From: a bacterium
GTDB taxonomy: Bacteria; Myxococcota_A; Bradymonadia; UBA7976; UBA1532
Length of the DNA: 15,783 nt
Direction: 5' to 3'
Assembly (NCBI GenBank): GCA_030424955.1
Contig: JAUHVS010000058.1
Span: 1-15,783 of the forward strand
In this document: positions 1 to 6,327 of the stretch, piece after piece
Layout of the letters: each line of letters opens with the position of its first letter
How positions within the stretch are numbered: position 1 is the first letter of the stretch
Program-made: the position numbers and the translations under genes
Notes under the pieces: model-generated
Told to the model about the DNA's origin: nothing
Databases searched by the model: none
What the model saw: the letters and a program-made list of their open reading frames with translations, nothing else

Positions 1-782
1 TCGATCAGCGGCTGGTGGGCGCTGACCTCGAAGGTGCTCGCCTCGACCACGTGCAGCTGGAACACGCCCCGGGGCACCTCGGCGAAGGCGAGGGCGTCGG
101 CCTTCCAGCGCACGAGCGCCGCCACGATGTCGAGGCCGGGCTGCGGGAAGGGCGTGGGCCGAAAGCCCGCGGGCCCCAGGTCGTCGGTGCGCAGGGCGCC
201 ATACACCTCGGGCGCCGAGGACAGGCGCAGGAAGTGGCGGTCGATGCAGGTCATGCACGGCCCCGCGTCGGGCAGCAGCACGGGGCCGACGTAGGCCCGC
301 GCGAGGGGGCCGGTGCTGGCCCACAGCCAGGGCTGGCCGGCGCGGCGCTGGGCGCGCCCGAAGGCGCAGGCGGCGGCGTAGTCGAGGGTGTCCTGACAGA
401 AGACGGTGAGCGTGCCCGCGGTGGCGGCGTCAGCGGAGTCGGTCAGGCGGTCGCGCCACGCGGCCTCGCCGTCGATGACGAGCCGCGGCGGCTGCGGGGC
501 GGGGGCCAGGGCCGCGGGGGCGTCGATGAGCACCCGCTCGCCGTACAGATCGCGCACCAAGGCCCGCGCGGTGTCGCGGTGGGCGTCGGGGACCGCCTGC
601 AGGGCCTCGCCGACCGGGGCGCCGTGCTCGAAGGCGTCGAGCAGGGTCGGGCCCCAGTGGTCGATGCCGTCGCCCCGCAGGGTGTAGCGGAAGGCCTCGC
701 CGCCCACGAGGCGCAGGACGCCGGGGGCCCGGGCGACGGTGAAGGGCAGGGCGAGCCGGGCGCGCCGCGCGTCGATGCTCAT
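1..782 (-). CDS. TOMM precursor leader peptide-binding protein (cyclodehydratase partner), 3' end off window
   Basis: The gene starts at ATG 782 and stays open for 260 codons to the left edge, so its C-terminus is missing. About 80 N-terminal residues (LALPFTVARAPGVLRLVGG onward) look like the small winged-helix leader-binding clamp of TOMM 'C proteins'. Around residues 171-185 is VGPVLLPDAGPCMTC, the Gly-Pro...Pro-Cys-x-x-Cys signature of the ThiF-like cyclodehydratase partner. The last visible residues (FEVSAHQPLI) sit where the family has its second Cys-x-x-Cys pair, which would be just off-window. In known systems such proteins bind the precursor leader and present it to a YcaO enzyme, which forms thiazoles and oxazoles from Cys, Ser and Thr. 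The start overlaps the stop of the upstream SRPBCC gene (ATGA, 779-782), implying translational coupling. YcaO, dehydrogenase and export genes are not visible. The family call rests on motifs and is fairly confident. Confidence 0.75.
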   Translation of the reverse strand, partial: MSIDARRARLALPFTVARAPGVLRLVGGEAFRYTLRGDGIDHWGPTLLDAFEHGAPVGEALQAVPDAHRDTARALVRDLYGERVLIDAPAALAPAPQPPRLVIDGEAAWRDRLTDSADAATAGTLTVFCQDTLDYAAACAFGRAQRRAGQPWLWASTGPLARAYVGPVLLPDAGPCMTCIDRHFLRLSSAPEVYGALRTDDLGPAGFRPTPFPQPGLDIVAALVRWKADALAFAEVPRGVFQLHVVEASTFEVSAHQPLI

Positions 783-1387
783 CCGGGGGGCGCCCCGACG
801 GCGCGCACGACCGGCGCCAGGGTGTCGCGCAGCACGACCCGCACGAGGAAGTCGGGCAGGAAGGCGATCTGGGTGTCGATCAGGTACTCGACCCGGGTGC
901 GATCGGGCGCCAGCGCCTGAAGCTGCCAGCCGCCGCGGGTGGAGAAGCGGGGCACCTGCGAGGTCCAGCGCACCTGCCGCAGGCCAGGGGCGATGGGGTG
1001 GGTGAGGGTCATGTCGAAGGGGAAGCGCATCAGCCAGAACTGCAGCGCGCCCTTCAGGGTGACGGTGCCGGGCGCAGCGCCCGACAGGGCGTCGACGCGG
1101 AAGGTGTAGAAGAGGCTGTCGAAGGCCTCCGGCAGCCGGTCGTAGTCGGTGAGCGGGCCCCACAGGGCGTCCAGCGGGCGATCGAAGACGCCCACACAGC
1201 GCACGCCCTTGGTGCCCCGCGGGCCCTCGGGCCACGCCACGACCTCGCAGCGCACGCCCTGGGCGCTGGTGGTGGGCAGGAAGGGCTCGACGGTGATGAC
1301 GGTGCCGCGCCGGTACGCGATGGCGAGCCCCGCCACCGTGGCGGCGGTGATCACGGCGACCAGCAGCCGGCGGCGGGTGCGGGTCAT
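779..1387 (-). CDS. Membrane-anchored SRPBCC (START/polyketide-cyclase-like) family protein
   Basis: A 202-residue protein. Its N-terminus is basic (MTRTRRR) and is followed by one hydrophobic segment at about residues 8-24, so it is probably an N-terminal anchor or uncleaved signal. From about residue 45 the sequence fits the SRPBCC ligand-binding fold: VRCVGVFDRPLDALWGPLTD followed by YDRLPEAF is the usual opening beta strand, 'vW..ltDyd.lp' helix and loop. The strand pattern continues to a long C-terminal helix (FLVRVVLRDTLAPVVRAVG). This fold binds hydrophobic small molecules, but no ligand or reaction can be read from the sequence. ATG 1387 overlaps the stop of the poly-Cys membrane gene (ATGA, 1384-1387), and its own stop overlaps the start of the TOMM gene, so all three are probably co-translated. 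A role in handling or anchoring a modified peptide is possible but is only inference. Confidence 0.7.
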   Translation of the reverse strand: MTRTRRRLLVAVITAATVAGLAIAYRRGTVITVEPFLPTTSAQGVRCEVVAWPEGPRGTKGVRCVGVFDRPLDALWGPLTDYDRLPEAFDSLFYTFRVDALSGAAPGTVTLKGALQFWLMRFPFDMTLTHPIAPGLRQVRWTSQVPRFSTRGGWQLQALAPDRTRVEYLIDTQIAFLPDFLVRVVLRDTLAPVVRAVGAPPG

Positions 1388-1854
1388 CGGAAGATCGGCC
1401 CCAGGGTGGCGGCCGCCAGGATCGTGGCCACCAGGCCCAGCACGGTGCCCACCAGGGTGTAGCGCAGGTAGCGGCCGATGGCCCGGCGCTCCTCGTGCTC
1501 GACGTCTGGGAAGAGCCGCACCGCGTAGGCCAGCCAGGTCACGATGCCCGCGACCATCATCGAGATGGGCAGCGCGATGAGGGTGCCGATCAGCATCCCG
1601 CCGAGGGCGAGATCGATCACCAGGGTCACGCCGACCGCCAGCGCCAGGGGGATGCCCAGGCGCTTGCGGGCCCGGCGCCGCGCGTCATCCCCGGCCAAGG
1701 ACGCCGCGCCCGCGACCACGGCGCCCACGGTGGTCAGGCAGCACGAGCAGCAGCAGCAGCAGGTGCAACACGCCGACGGCAGGATGACGGACTGCGGCCC
1801 GCGCTCAGGCGGGTGGCGCTCGACGGAGACAGGGGCTGGGGACGGCGCGGGCAT
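1384..1854 (-). CDS. Small membrane protein with N-terminal poly-cysteine tract CCTCCCCCSCC
   Basis: From ATG 1854 the product is 156 residues. GAAGG seven bases upstream of this ATG supports it over the in-frame GTG at 1887. Residues 1-28 are polar and Pro-rich (PAPSPAPVSVERHPPERG). Residues 29-39 are CCTCCCCCSCC, nine Cys of eleven with only Thr and Ser between, followed by LTTVGAVVAGAAS. After a basic stretch (RRRARKR, 59-65) come about three membrane segments (67-84, 87-112, 132-152). The Cys tract resembles the heterocyclised core of streptolysin-S-like precursors, and a TOMM cyclodehydratase partner lies two genes downstream. Known precursors, however, are short and lack a membrane domain. 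Alternatives are a metal- or lipid-modified Cys cluster beside the membrane. I do not recognise the family. It lies in an operon, 44 bases after the secreted-protein gene and overlapping the next gene by four bases. Confidence 0.7.
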   Translation of the reverse strand: MPAPSPAPVSVERHPPERGPQSVILPSACCTCCCCCSCCLTTVGAVVAGAASLAGDDARRRARKRLGIPLALAVGVTLVIDLALGGMLIGTLIALPISMMVAGIVTWLAYAVRLFPDVEHEERRAIGRYLRYTLVGTVLGLVATILAAATLGPIFR

Positions 1855-1898
1855 ACGCGAACCTTCGCCCGGCAGGCGCTGGGGCACAAGTCGCTCGG

Positions 1899-2927
1899 CT
1901 AGGGCAGCAGGTGACCCACCAAGAGCACCCGCTCGCCGGGGGTGATCAGGTACTCGCCCATGGCGATGCGCTCGCCGTGGCCGGTGGCGCGGGTGGCGGT
2001 GCCGCCCACGACGTCGACGGTCTCGATGGCCGCGTGATCGCGGACGACGCGGGCGCGCTCGGTGGGGGTCAGCGCCTTGGGCCAGGGGCCCTCGCGCAGC
2101 GGGAACAGGTCGCCGGTCTTGTGGTCGAGGGCGAAGGCCGCGAAGTGCATGTAGTCGGCCTCCATGGTGTGCAGCCAGAGGACGCGCCAGCGCCCCGAGG
2201 GGCTGACGGCCACCGACACGGCGCCGTCACACGCGTCGGCGGGCTGCCCGGCGCAGAAGGCCAGCGCGGGGGTCCCGTCGGCGCCCGTGATGGCGCTGCT
2301 GTCGTCGTCGAAGCGGACGGGCCAGCGATCGGCCGGGGGCCCGGGCGGCGTCCACGGCGGCCCCATGATGGCGCAGCGGGCGCGCGGCGGGGTGGCGGCC
2401 TGCGGGAGGGCCTCGCACTGCAGGTTGAGGCCCATGTGGGCCTCGACGGCGCCGGTCTTGAGGTCGATGGCGTAGTCGACGTTCACGTCCGCCATGTTCT
2501 CGTTGCGGTCGAACAGGCTGAGGCACAGCCAGCGGGCGTCGTCGGAGGCGCGGGCGTCGCCAGGGGACTGCAGGTCCAGGCCCACGGCGCTGTTGGGGGC
2601 CTCGGGATCGGCGGGCTTGGCCGGCGGCGGCGACACCGTACAGGCCTCGGGGGTGCCGAGGCCGGGCAGGCGGGCCACGGGCCGGGGCGGGCCCGCGAGG
2701 GGCACGTGGTAGACGCCGCCCCGCGCTCTGTGAACCGCCAGGCTGCCGTCGGGCAGCCGCACGGCCCACTGCACGGGCCAGGGGGTCAGCGTGCGCTCCA
2801 CCTGCCCCCGCACGTTGATGCGGTGCACGCCATCGGCCCGGGACACGATGAGGGGCGTGGGGGCGGCGACGGCGGCGCCGCCGATGAGGGCCAGCGCGGC
2901 GAGGGCGGGGCGGAGCGGGCGAGACAT
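1899..2927 (-). CDS. Secreted protein of unknown function, possible beta-propeller
   Basis: Start ATG 2927 is chosen because GAGG lies just upstream and the protein then opens with a clear Sec signal peptide (MSRPLRPALAALALIGGAA, cleavage probably after VAA near residue 22). The frame stays open far upstream, but that part is low-complexity and mirrors the gene on the other strand. The mature part is about 320 residues. It contains short blade-like stretches (PLIVSRADGVHRINVRG, WAVRLPDGSLAVHRARGG, AVSVAVSPSGRWRVLWLH) that suggest a TolB/WD-like propeller, and six scattered Cys (for example EACTV, WLCLSL, LQCEAL, ARCAIM) that could form disulfides in the periplasm. No catalytic motif is recognised. 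It is the first gene of the minus-strand operon leading into the poly-Cys and TOMM genes, so it may be functionally linked to them. Confidence 0.65.
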   Translation of the reverse strand: MSRPLRPALAALALIGGAAVAAPTPLIVSRADGVHRINVRGQVERTLTPWPVQWAVRLPDGSLAVHRARGGVYHVPLAGPPRPVARLPGLGTPEACTVSPPPAKPADPEAPNSAVGLDLQSPGDARASDDARWLCLSLFDRNENMADVNVDYAIDLKTGAVEAHMGLNLQCEALPQAATPPRARCAIMGPPWTPPGPPADRWPVRFDDDSSAITGADGTPALAFCAGQPADACDGAVSVAVSPSGRWRVLWLHTMEADYMHFAAFALDHKTGDLFPLREGPWPKALTPTERARVVRDHAAIETVDVVGGTATRATGHGERIAMGEYLITPGERVLLVGHLLP

Positions 2928-2957
2928 GGACACCTCATCGACGCGGGATCGAGGGTG

Positions 2958-2986
2958 AGCATGGGTGGCGCCACGGCGGGGGTCAA
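2958..2986 (-). promoter_or_regulatory. Candidate sigma-70 promoter for the minus-strand TOMM-region operon
   Basis: On the minus strand TTGACC (2986-2981) is followed after exactly 17 bases by CATGCT (2963-2958). This would start transcription near 2951, about 24 bases before the ATG at 2927, with the GAGG ribosome site inside that leader. The -35 matches consensus at five of six bases; the -10 is weak. Confidence 0.4.
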
Positions 2987-3084
2987 CGCTGGGCGCTGGC
3001 GTGGGCGCGTGGCGCCTGAGGGCAGGGGACCGGGGCCGTCGGACCGAGGGCGCGGTCTTGCAGGGGGCGGTGGCCGCGCGGCCC

Positions 3085-3093
3085 TGGTAGCAT
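3085..3093 (+). promoter_or_regulatory. Extended -10 promoter (TGGTAGCAT) giving a probable leaderless transcript
   Basis: TGGTAGCAT matches the extended -10 form TG-N-TANNNT and ends six bases before ATG 3100. The predicted transcript start therefore falls on or beside the start codon. No ribosome-binding site precedes the ATG, which agrees with leaderless translation. A near-identical element (TGGTATGCT) precedes the small lipoprotein gene at 10529. Confidence 0.4.
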
Positions 3094-3099
3094 CGCCCC

Positions 3100-3918
3100 A
3101 TGACGCGTGCGCTGTATCGGTTGGGGTGTGTGGTGGGCCTGCTGTTGGCCACCGCCTGTGACGATGGTGGATCCGTGGGCGGCGGCGACGCCGGGCTGCC
3201 GGGGGCCTGCTGCGCCGACGGGTGCCGGATCACCACGGCGTTGGCCTGCGGGGGGCTGTTCTTGCCCGACGCCACCGAGTGCAGCCCGGACCCGTGCCCG
3301 GTGGGCGAGGTGGGGGCGTGCTGCACGGCCGCCGGCGGCTGCGCGCTGAGCGAGGGCAACGCCTGCCTGGCGACGGGGGGCCGATTTCTGGGCGCCGGGC
3401 GCGCCTGCGGGGACGACGTGTGCCCCGCGCCCGAGGTGGGGGCGTGCTGCTCGCCCCTGAGCGCCTGCGAGGTGCTCGACGAGCAGACCTGCTTCGGGCG
3501 GGCCTGGACCTTCATCGGCGACGGGGCCGCGTGCGATCCCGATCCCTGCCCTGCGCGGGTGGTGGGGGCGTGCTGCCGCGACGGCGCCTGCGAGGTGCTC
3601 GACGCGCCGCGCTGCCGCGGCGAGTTCATCGCCGAGGCCACCTGCAGCCCCGATCCCTGCCCCCCGCCCGAGGACGCTGCGCCGCCGCCGGTGGACGCTG
3701 CGCCTCAGGACGCTGCGCCTCAGGACGCTGCGCCGGTGGACGCGGCCGTCGCCGATGGCGGGCCGGACGCGGGCCTGGACCGGGGCCTCGCGGACGCGGG
3801 GCCCCCTGATCTGGGCGCTGACGGCGCGCCCGCGGACGCCGCCGCGGCGGATGGGCGGCCCCCCGCGGACGGCGGCGCCGCGGACGCGGGCGACGGCGGC
3901 GCCGACAATGGCGTTTGA
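3100..3918 (+). CDS. Lipoprotein with four Cys-rich GACC repeats and Asp/Ala/Pro-rich tail
   Basis: A 272-residue protein starting with a lipoprotein-type signal (MTRALYRLGCVVGLLLATAC, lipid-attached Cys probably residue 20, followed by DD). Four tandem repeats occupy about residues 35-67, 72-109, 114-151 and 156-188. Each has the form GACC-x(1-5)-C-x(7)-C-...-C-x(4)-CP, and they are separated by four-residue linkers such as VGEV and APEV. Cys spacing is conserved, so each unit is probably a small disulfide-bonded module displayed outside the cell. Residues 189-272 are almost only Asp, Ala, Pro and Gly, with DAAPQ-type repeats, as in stalk or linker regions of myxobacterial surface proteins. 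No enzyme motif is seen. The start has no ribosome site and fits a leaderless mRNA. The stop codon overlaps the -35 of the next promoter. Confidence 0.75.
   Translation: MTRALYRLGCVVGLLLATACDDGGSVGGGDAGLPGACCADGCRITTALACGGLFLPDATECSPDPCPVGEVGACCTAAGGCALSEGNACLATGGRFLGAGRACGDDVCPAPEVGACCSPLSACEVLDEQTCFGRAWTFIGDGAACDPDPCPARVVGACCRDGACEVLDAPRCRGEFIAEATCSPDPCPPPEDAAPPPVDAAPQDAAPQDAAPVDAAVADGGPDAGLDRGLADAGPPDLGADGAPADAAAADGRPPADGGAADAGDGGADNGV
3694..3738 (+). repeat. 15-bp tandem repeat in the Asp/Ala/Pro tail
   Basis: GGACGCTGCGCCTCA occurs at 3694-3708 and again at 3709-3723. A third, diverged copy (last bases GGT) is at 3724-3738, and a related GGACGCTGCGCC precedes at about 3671. The unit encodes DAAPQ and could expand or contract in frame. 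Confidence 0.7.
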
Positions 3919-3943
3919 CAAGCGCTAGAGCATATCCAACATT
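3915..3943 (+). promoter_or_regulatory. Candidate sigma-70 promoter with consensus -35 TTGACA
   Basis: A perfect TTGACA (3915-3920) overlaps the stop codon of the GACC lipoprotein. Seventeen bases later comes AACATT (3938-3943), a weak -10. The region is a small AT-rich island in very GC-rich DNA. AACATTC occurs twice (3938-3944 and 3947-3953), which could also be an operator. The leader would be about 36 bases and carries a strong ribosome site. Confidence 0.45.
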
Positions 3944-3972
3944 CAGAACATTCCTCATCGTGCGGGGAAATG

Positions 3973-3979
3973 AAGGAGG
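3973..3979 (+). promoter_or_regulatory. Strong ribosome-binding site AAGGAGG
   Basis: A full-match Shine-Dalgarno sequence six bases before ATG 3986. It fixes the start of the cytochrome-like lipoprotein. Confidence 0.75.
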
Positions 3980-3985
3980 CTTGGC

Positions 3986-5500
3986 ATGGGCCAACGCGAC
4001 AGCGGGCGAAGGCGCCCAGGGGGGCGGCGCAGGGTCAGCCTCCGCCGGGCCACAGGGCTCGGCTGGGTCTTGGCCGCGGCCCTGGCCGTGGGCTGCGACG
4101 ACGAGGCGCCCGCCGATCCGGGGGCCGAGGGCTGCGTCAGCGATCTGGAGTTCTTCCAGCAGCAGGTGTCGCTGCCGATCCTCGAGGCCGACTGTGTGAA
4201 CTGTCACAACCCGCAGGGCATCGCGAACCAGAGCATGCTGGTGCTGGCGAGCAGCGGCGAGACGGACTACCTGCGGCGCAACCTCGAGATCCTGCGCGAG
4301 GTCGCGGCCTTCGAGCGCGACGGCGTGAGCATCCTGCGGGCCATGCCCACCAACCGCATCCCCCACGGCGGCGGCCTGCGCTTCGAGCCCGGCAGCGACG
4401 CCGACAAGGCCTTCCAGGCGCTCATCGAGCGCTTCGCGGCCCCGGTGACCTGCGAGGCGGGCGCCGGCTCGGGCTCGGGCGTGCTGGCCAAGGTGGAGCT
4501 GACGGATCTGCCGGGCACCCTGCGCAAGGCGAAGCTCCAGCTGGTGGGTGAGCTGCCCACCGCCGAGGAGCTGGCCGCGGTCAGCGGCGGGGGCGAGGCG
4601 GCCCTCGACGCCCTGCTGCTCGAGTACCTGAGCCGCGACGCCTTCTACGACACCCTGAAGCGCTGGTGGAACGACTCGCTGCTGACCGACAAGTACGCCC
4701 GCGGCGACGAGGCCACCAACCTGCTGGACGCCGACGACTTCCCCAACCGGCACTACTACCGCGAGCTCTCCGACGAGACGGAGCCCGGCCGGCTCGCCCG
4801 CGCGCACGCCAACCGCTCGGTGGCCCGCGAGCCCCTGGAGCTCATCGCCCACGTCGTGCGCAACGAGCGGCCCTTCACCGAGGTGCTGACCGCCGACTAC
4901 ATGCTGCTCAACCCCTTCAGCGCGCAGGCGTACGGGCTGGGCACCGGGGCCTTCGACGATCCGCTCGATCCTGAGGAGTTTCGGGAGCTTCGGGTGGACG
5001 GGCTGCCCCACGCGGGGCTGCTGACGTCGCCCATGTTCCTCAACCGCTACCCCACCACCGACACCAACCGCAACCGACACCGGGCGCGCACGGTCTACCA
5101 GCTGTTCCTGGCCACCGACATCTTGCAGAAGGCCGATCGGCCGGTGGATCCCACGCAGATCCGCGACCACAACCCCACCATGAACAACCCCCAGTGCACG
5201 GTGTGCCACGCGACCATGGATCCCATGGCCGGGGCGTTCCAGAACTGGGACGCCCGCGGGCGCTACCGGCCGCCGATGGAGGGCTGGTTCGCCGACATGC
5301 GGCCGCCGGGCTTCGAGGCCGACATGCCCCCGGCTGAGTGGGGGCGCAGCCTGCGCTGGCTGGCCGACGCCGTGGTGGCCGATGAGCGCTTCGCGCTGTC
5401 GGCGGTGCACGCGGTGTACACGGGGCTGGTGGGGCGGCCGCCGCTGCTCAACCCGCAGGACCAGAGCGATCCGCGCTTCGAGGCCCAGCTGGCCTTCTAA
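3986..5500 (+). CDS. Di-heme cytochrome-like lipoprotein (DUF1588/DUF1592 type), N-terminal part, ended by in-frame TAA
   Basis: 504 residues. A strongly basic N-terminus (RRRPGGRRRVSLRR) leads into a lipoprotein signal with lipid Cys at residue 37 (AVGC). There are two heme c sites, CVNCH (70-74) and CTVCH (404-408). The second sits in the context NPQCTVCHATMDPMAGAFQN, characteristic of the DUF1588/DUF1592 cytochrome-like proteins that pair with DUF1501 or DUF1552 proteins. These are exported and thought to be redox or polymer-degradation related; the exact substrate is unknown. The TAA at 5498-5500 lies inside the conserved domain: the same frame continues as NEEQAFLREVTDTF and runs to 6310. 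One base change from a Tyr codon (TAC or TAT) would explain the stop. This piece keeps both heme sites but lacks about 270 residues. Confidence 0.75.
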   Translation: MGQRDSGRRRPGGRRRVSLRRATGLGWVLAAALAVGCDDEAPADPGAEGCVSDLEFFQQQVSLPILEADCVNCHNPQGIANQSMLVLASSGETDYLRRNLEILREVAAFERDGVSILRAMPTNRIPHGGGLRFEPGSDADKAFQALIERFAAPVTCEAGAGSGSGVLAKVELTDLPGTLRKAKLQLVGELPTAEELAAVSGGGEAALDALLLEYLSRDAFYDTLKRWWNDSLLTDKYARGDEATNLLDADDFPNRHYYRELSDETEPGRLARAHANRSVAREPLELIAHVVRNERPFTEVLTADYMLLNPFSAQAYGLGTGAFDDPLDPEEFRELRVDGLPHAGLLTSPMFLNRYPTTDTNRNRHRARTVYQLFLATDILQKADRPVDPTQIRDHNPTMNNPQCTVCHATMDPMAGAFQNWDARGRYRPPMEGWFADMRPPGFEADMPPAEWGRSLRWLADAVVADERFALSAVHAVYTGLVGRPPLLNPQDQSDPRFEAQLAF

Positions 5501-5527
5501 AACGAGGAGCAGGCGTTCCTGCGCGAG

Positions 5528-6310
5528 GTGACCGACACCTTCGTGGCCTCGGGCCACAACCTGAAGGCCATCATCCCGCTGGTGGTGCACAGCGCCTACT
5601 ACCGGGCCCGCTCGGCCGAGACGCTGACCGAGGACGAGGCCAGCGTGCTCGCCCCCCTGGGCACGGCGCGGCTGCTCACGCCCGAGGAGCTGTCGTCGAA
5701 GCTGCACGCCACCCTGGGGCGGCCGTGGAAGGCGCGGGTCAACGACCGCGATCAGCTCACCCACAGCAGCGAGTTCCTGTTCTTCTACGGGGGCATCGAC
5801 AGCGACCAGGTCACCGAGCGCATCACCGAGCCCAACGGCATGATGGCCAACATCGGGCTGCGCATGGCGCTGGACATGGCCTGCCTGGTCACCGCCGAGG
5901 ACTTCAACCGCGCGCTGCCCGACCGCCTGCTGTTCCCGCTGGTCGAGGCGAGCTACCGCCCCGAGGACGACAACGGCTTCGCCGTGCCGCTGGCCGAGGA
6001 CGCCATCCGCGCGAACATCCGCTACCTGCACCAGCGGCTGCTGGGCGAGGTGCTCACCCCCGGCCACCCCGAGGAGGACGCCACCTTCGAGCTGTTCCTG
6101 CAGACCTGGCGGGAGCTGTTCGCGGGGCTGCGCAACGACCAGATCAGCACGAGCCTGCCCGGCCGCTGCCGGCACACGCGGGACTTCTGGAGCGACGACG
6201 AGCTGCCCGATGATGAGCGGCTCAACAACGACCCCGAGGGCACCCTGCGGGCCTGGCAGGCCGTCGTCAGCTACCTGCTGGCCGACTGGCGCTTCACCCA
6301 CCACCAGTGA
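5528..6310 (+). CDS. C-terminal continuation of the cytochrome-like lipoprotein (after the in-frame stop)
   Basis: This is the same reading frame as the gene ending at 5500 and in an intact gene would be its last third. The first possible start after the stop is GTG 5528, with no ribosome site at usable distance, so independent translation is doubtful. The text from base 5501 on (NEEQAFLREVTDTFVASGHN, then IIPLVVHSAYYRAR) matches the expected family pattern of a helix, 'F..sg.n.k.ii..vv.S.yyra', and later LLTPEELSSKL. It has no signal peptide and no heme site, so it could not work alone in the periplasm. The total of both parts, about 773 residues, is a normal length for this family. The stop is 17 bases before the next ATG, consistent with one operon. 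Confidence 0.65.
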   Translation: MTDTFVASGHNLKAIIPLVVHSAYYRARSAETLTEDEASVLAPLGTARLLTPEELSSKLHATLGRPWKARVNDRDQLTHSSEFLFFYGGIDSDQVTERITEPNGMMANIGLRMALDMACLVTAEDFNRALPDRLLFPLVEASYRPEDDNGFAVPLAEDAIRANIRYLHQRLLGEVLTPGHPEEDATFELFLQTWRELFAGLRNDQISTSLPGRCRHTRDFWSDDELPDDERLNNDPEGTLRAWQAVVSYLLADWRFTHHQ

Positions 6311-6327
6311 GCGAGAGGACACCGACC

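Noticed and set aside
15..920. Long plus-strand open frame (301 codons)
   Set aside because: It is antisense to the TOMM and SRPBCC genes, low-complexity Gly/Arg/Ala text with no ribosome site; a by-product of high GC.
2928..3641. Upstream extension of the secreted-protein frame on the minus strand
   Set aside because: Pro/Ser/Arg-rich sequence mirroring the GACC-repeat gene on the other strand. The signal peptide and ribosome site support a start at 2927.
3626..6322. 898-codon minus-strand open frame
   Set aside because: Antisense to the heme lipoprotein, with Gln/Val/Gly-rich shadow composition. Heme motifs and a strong ribosome site support the plus strand.
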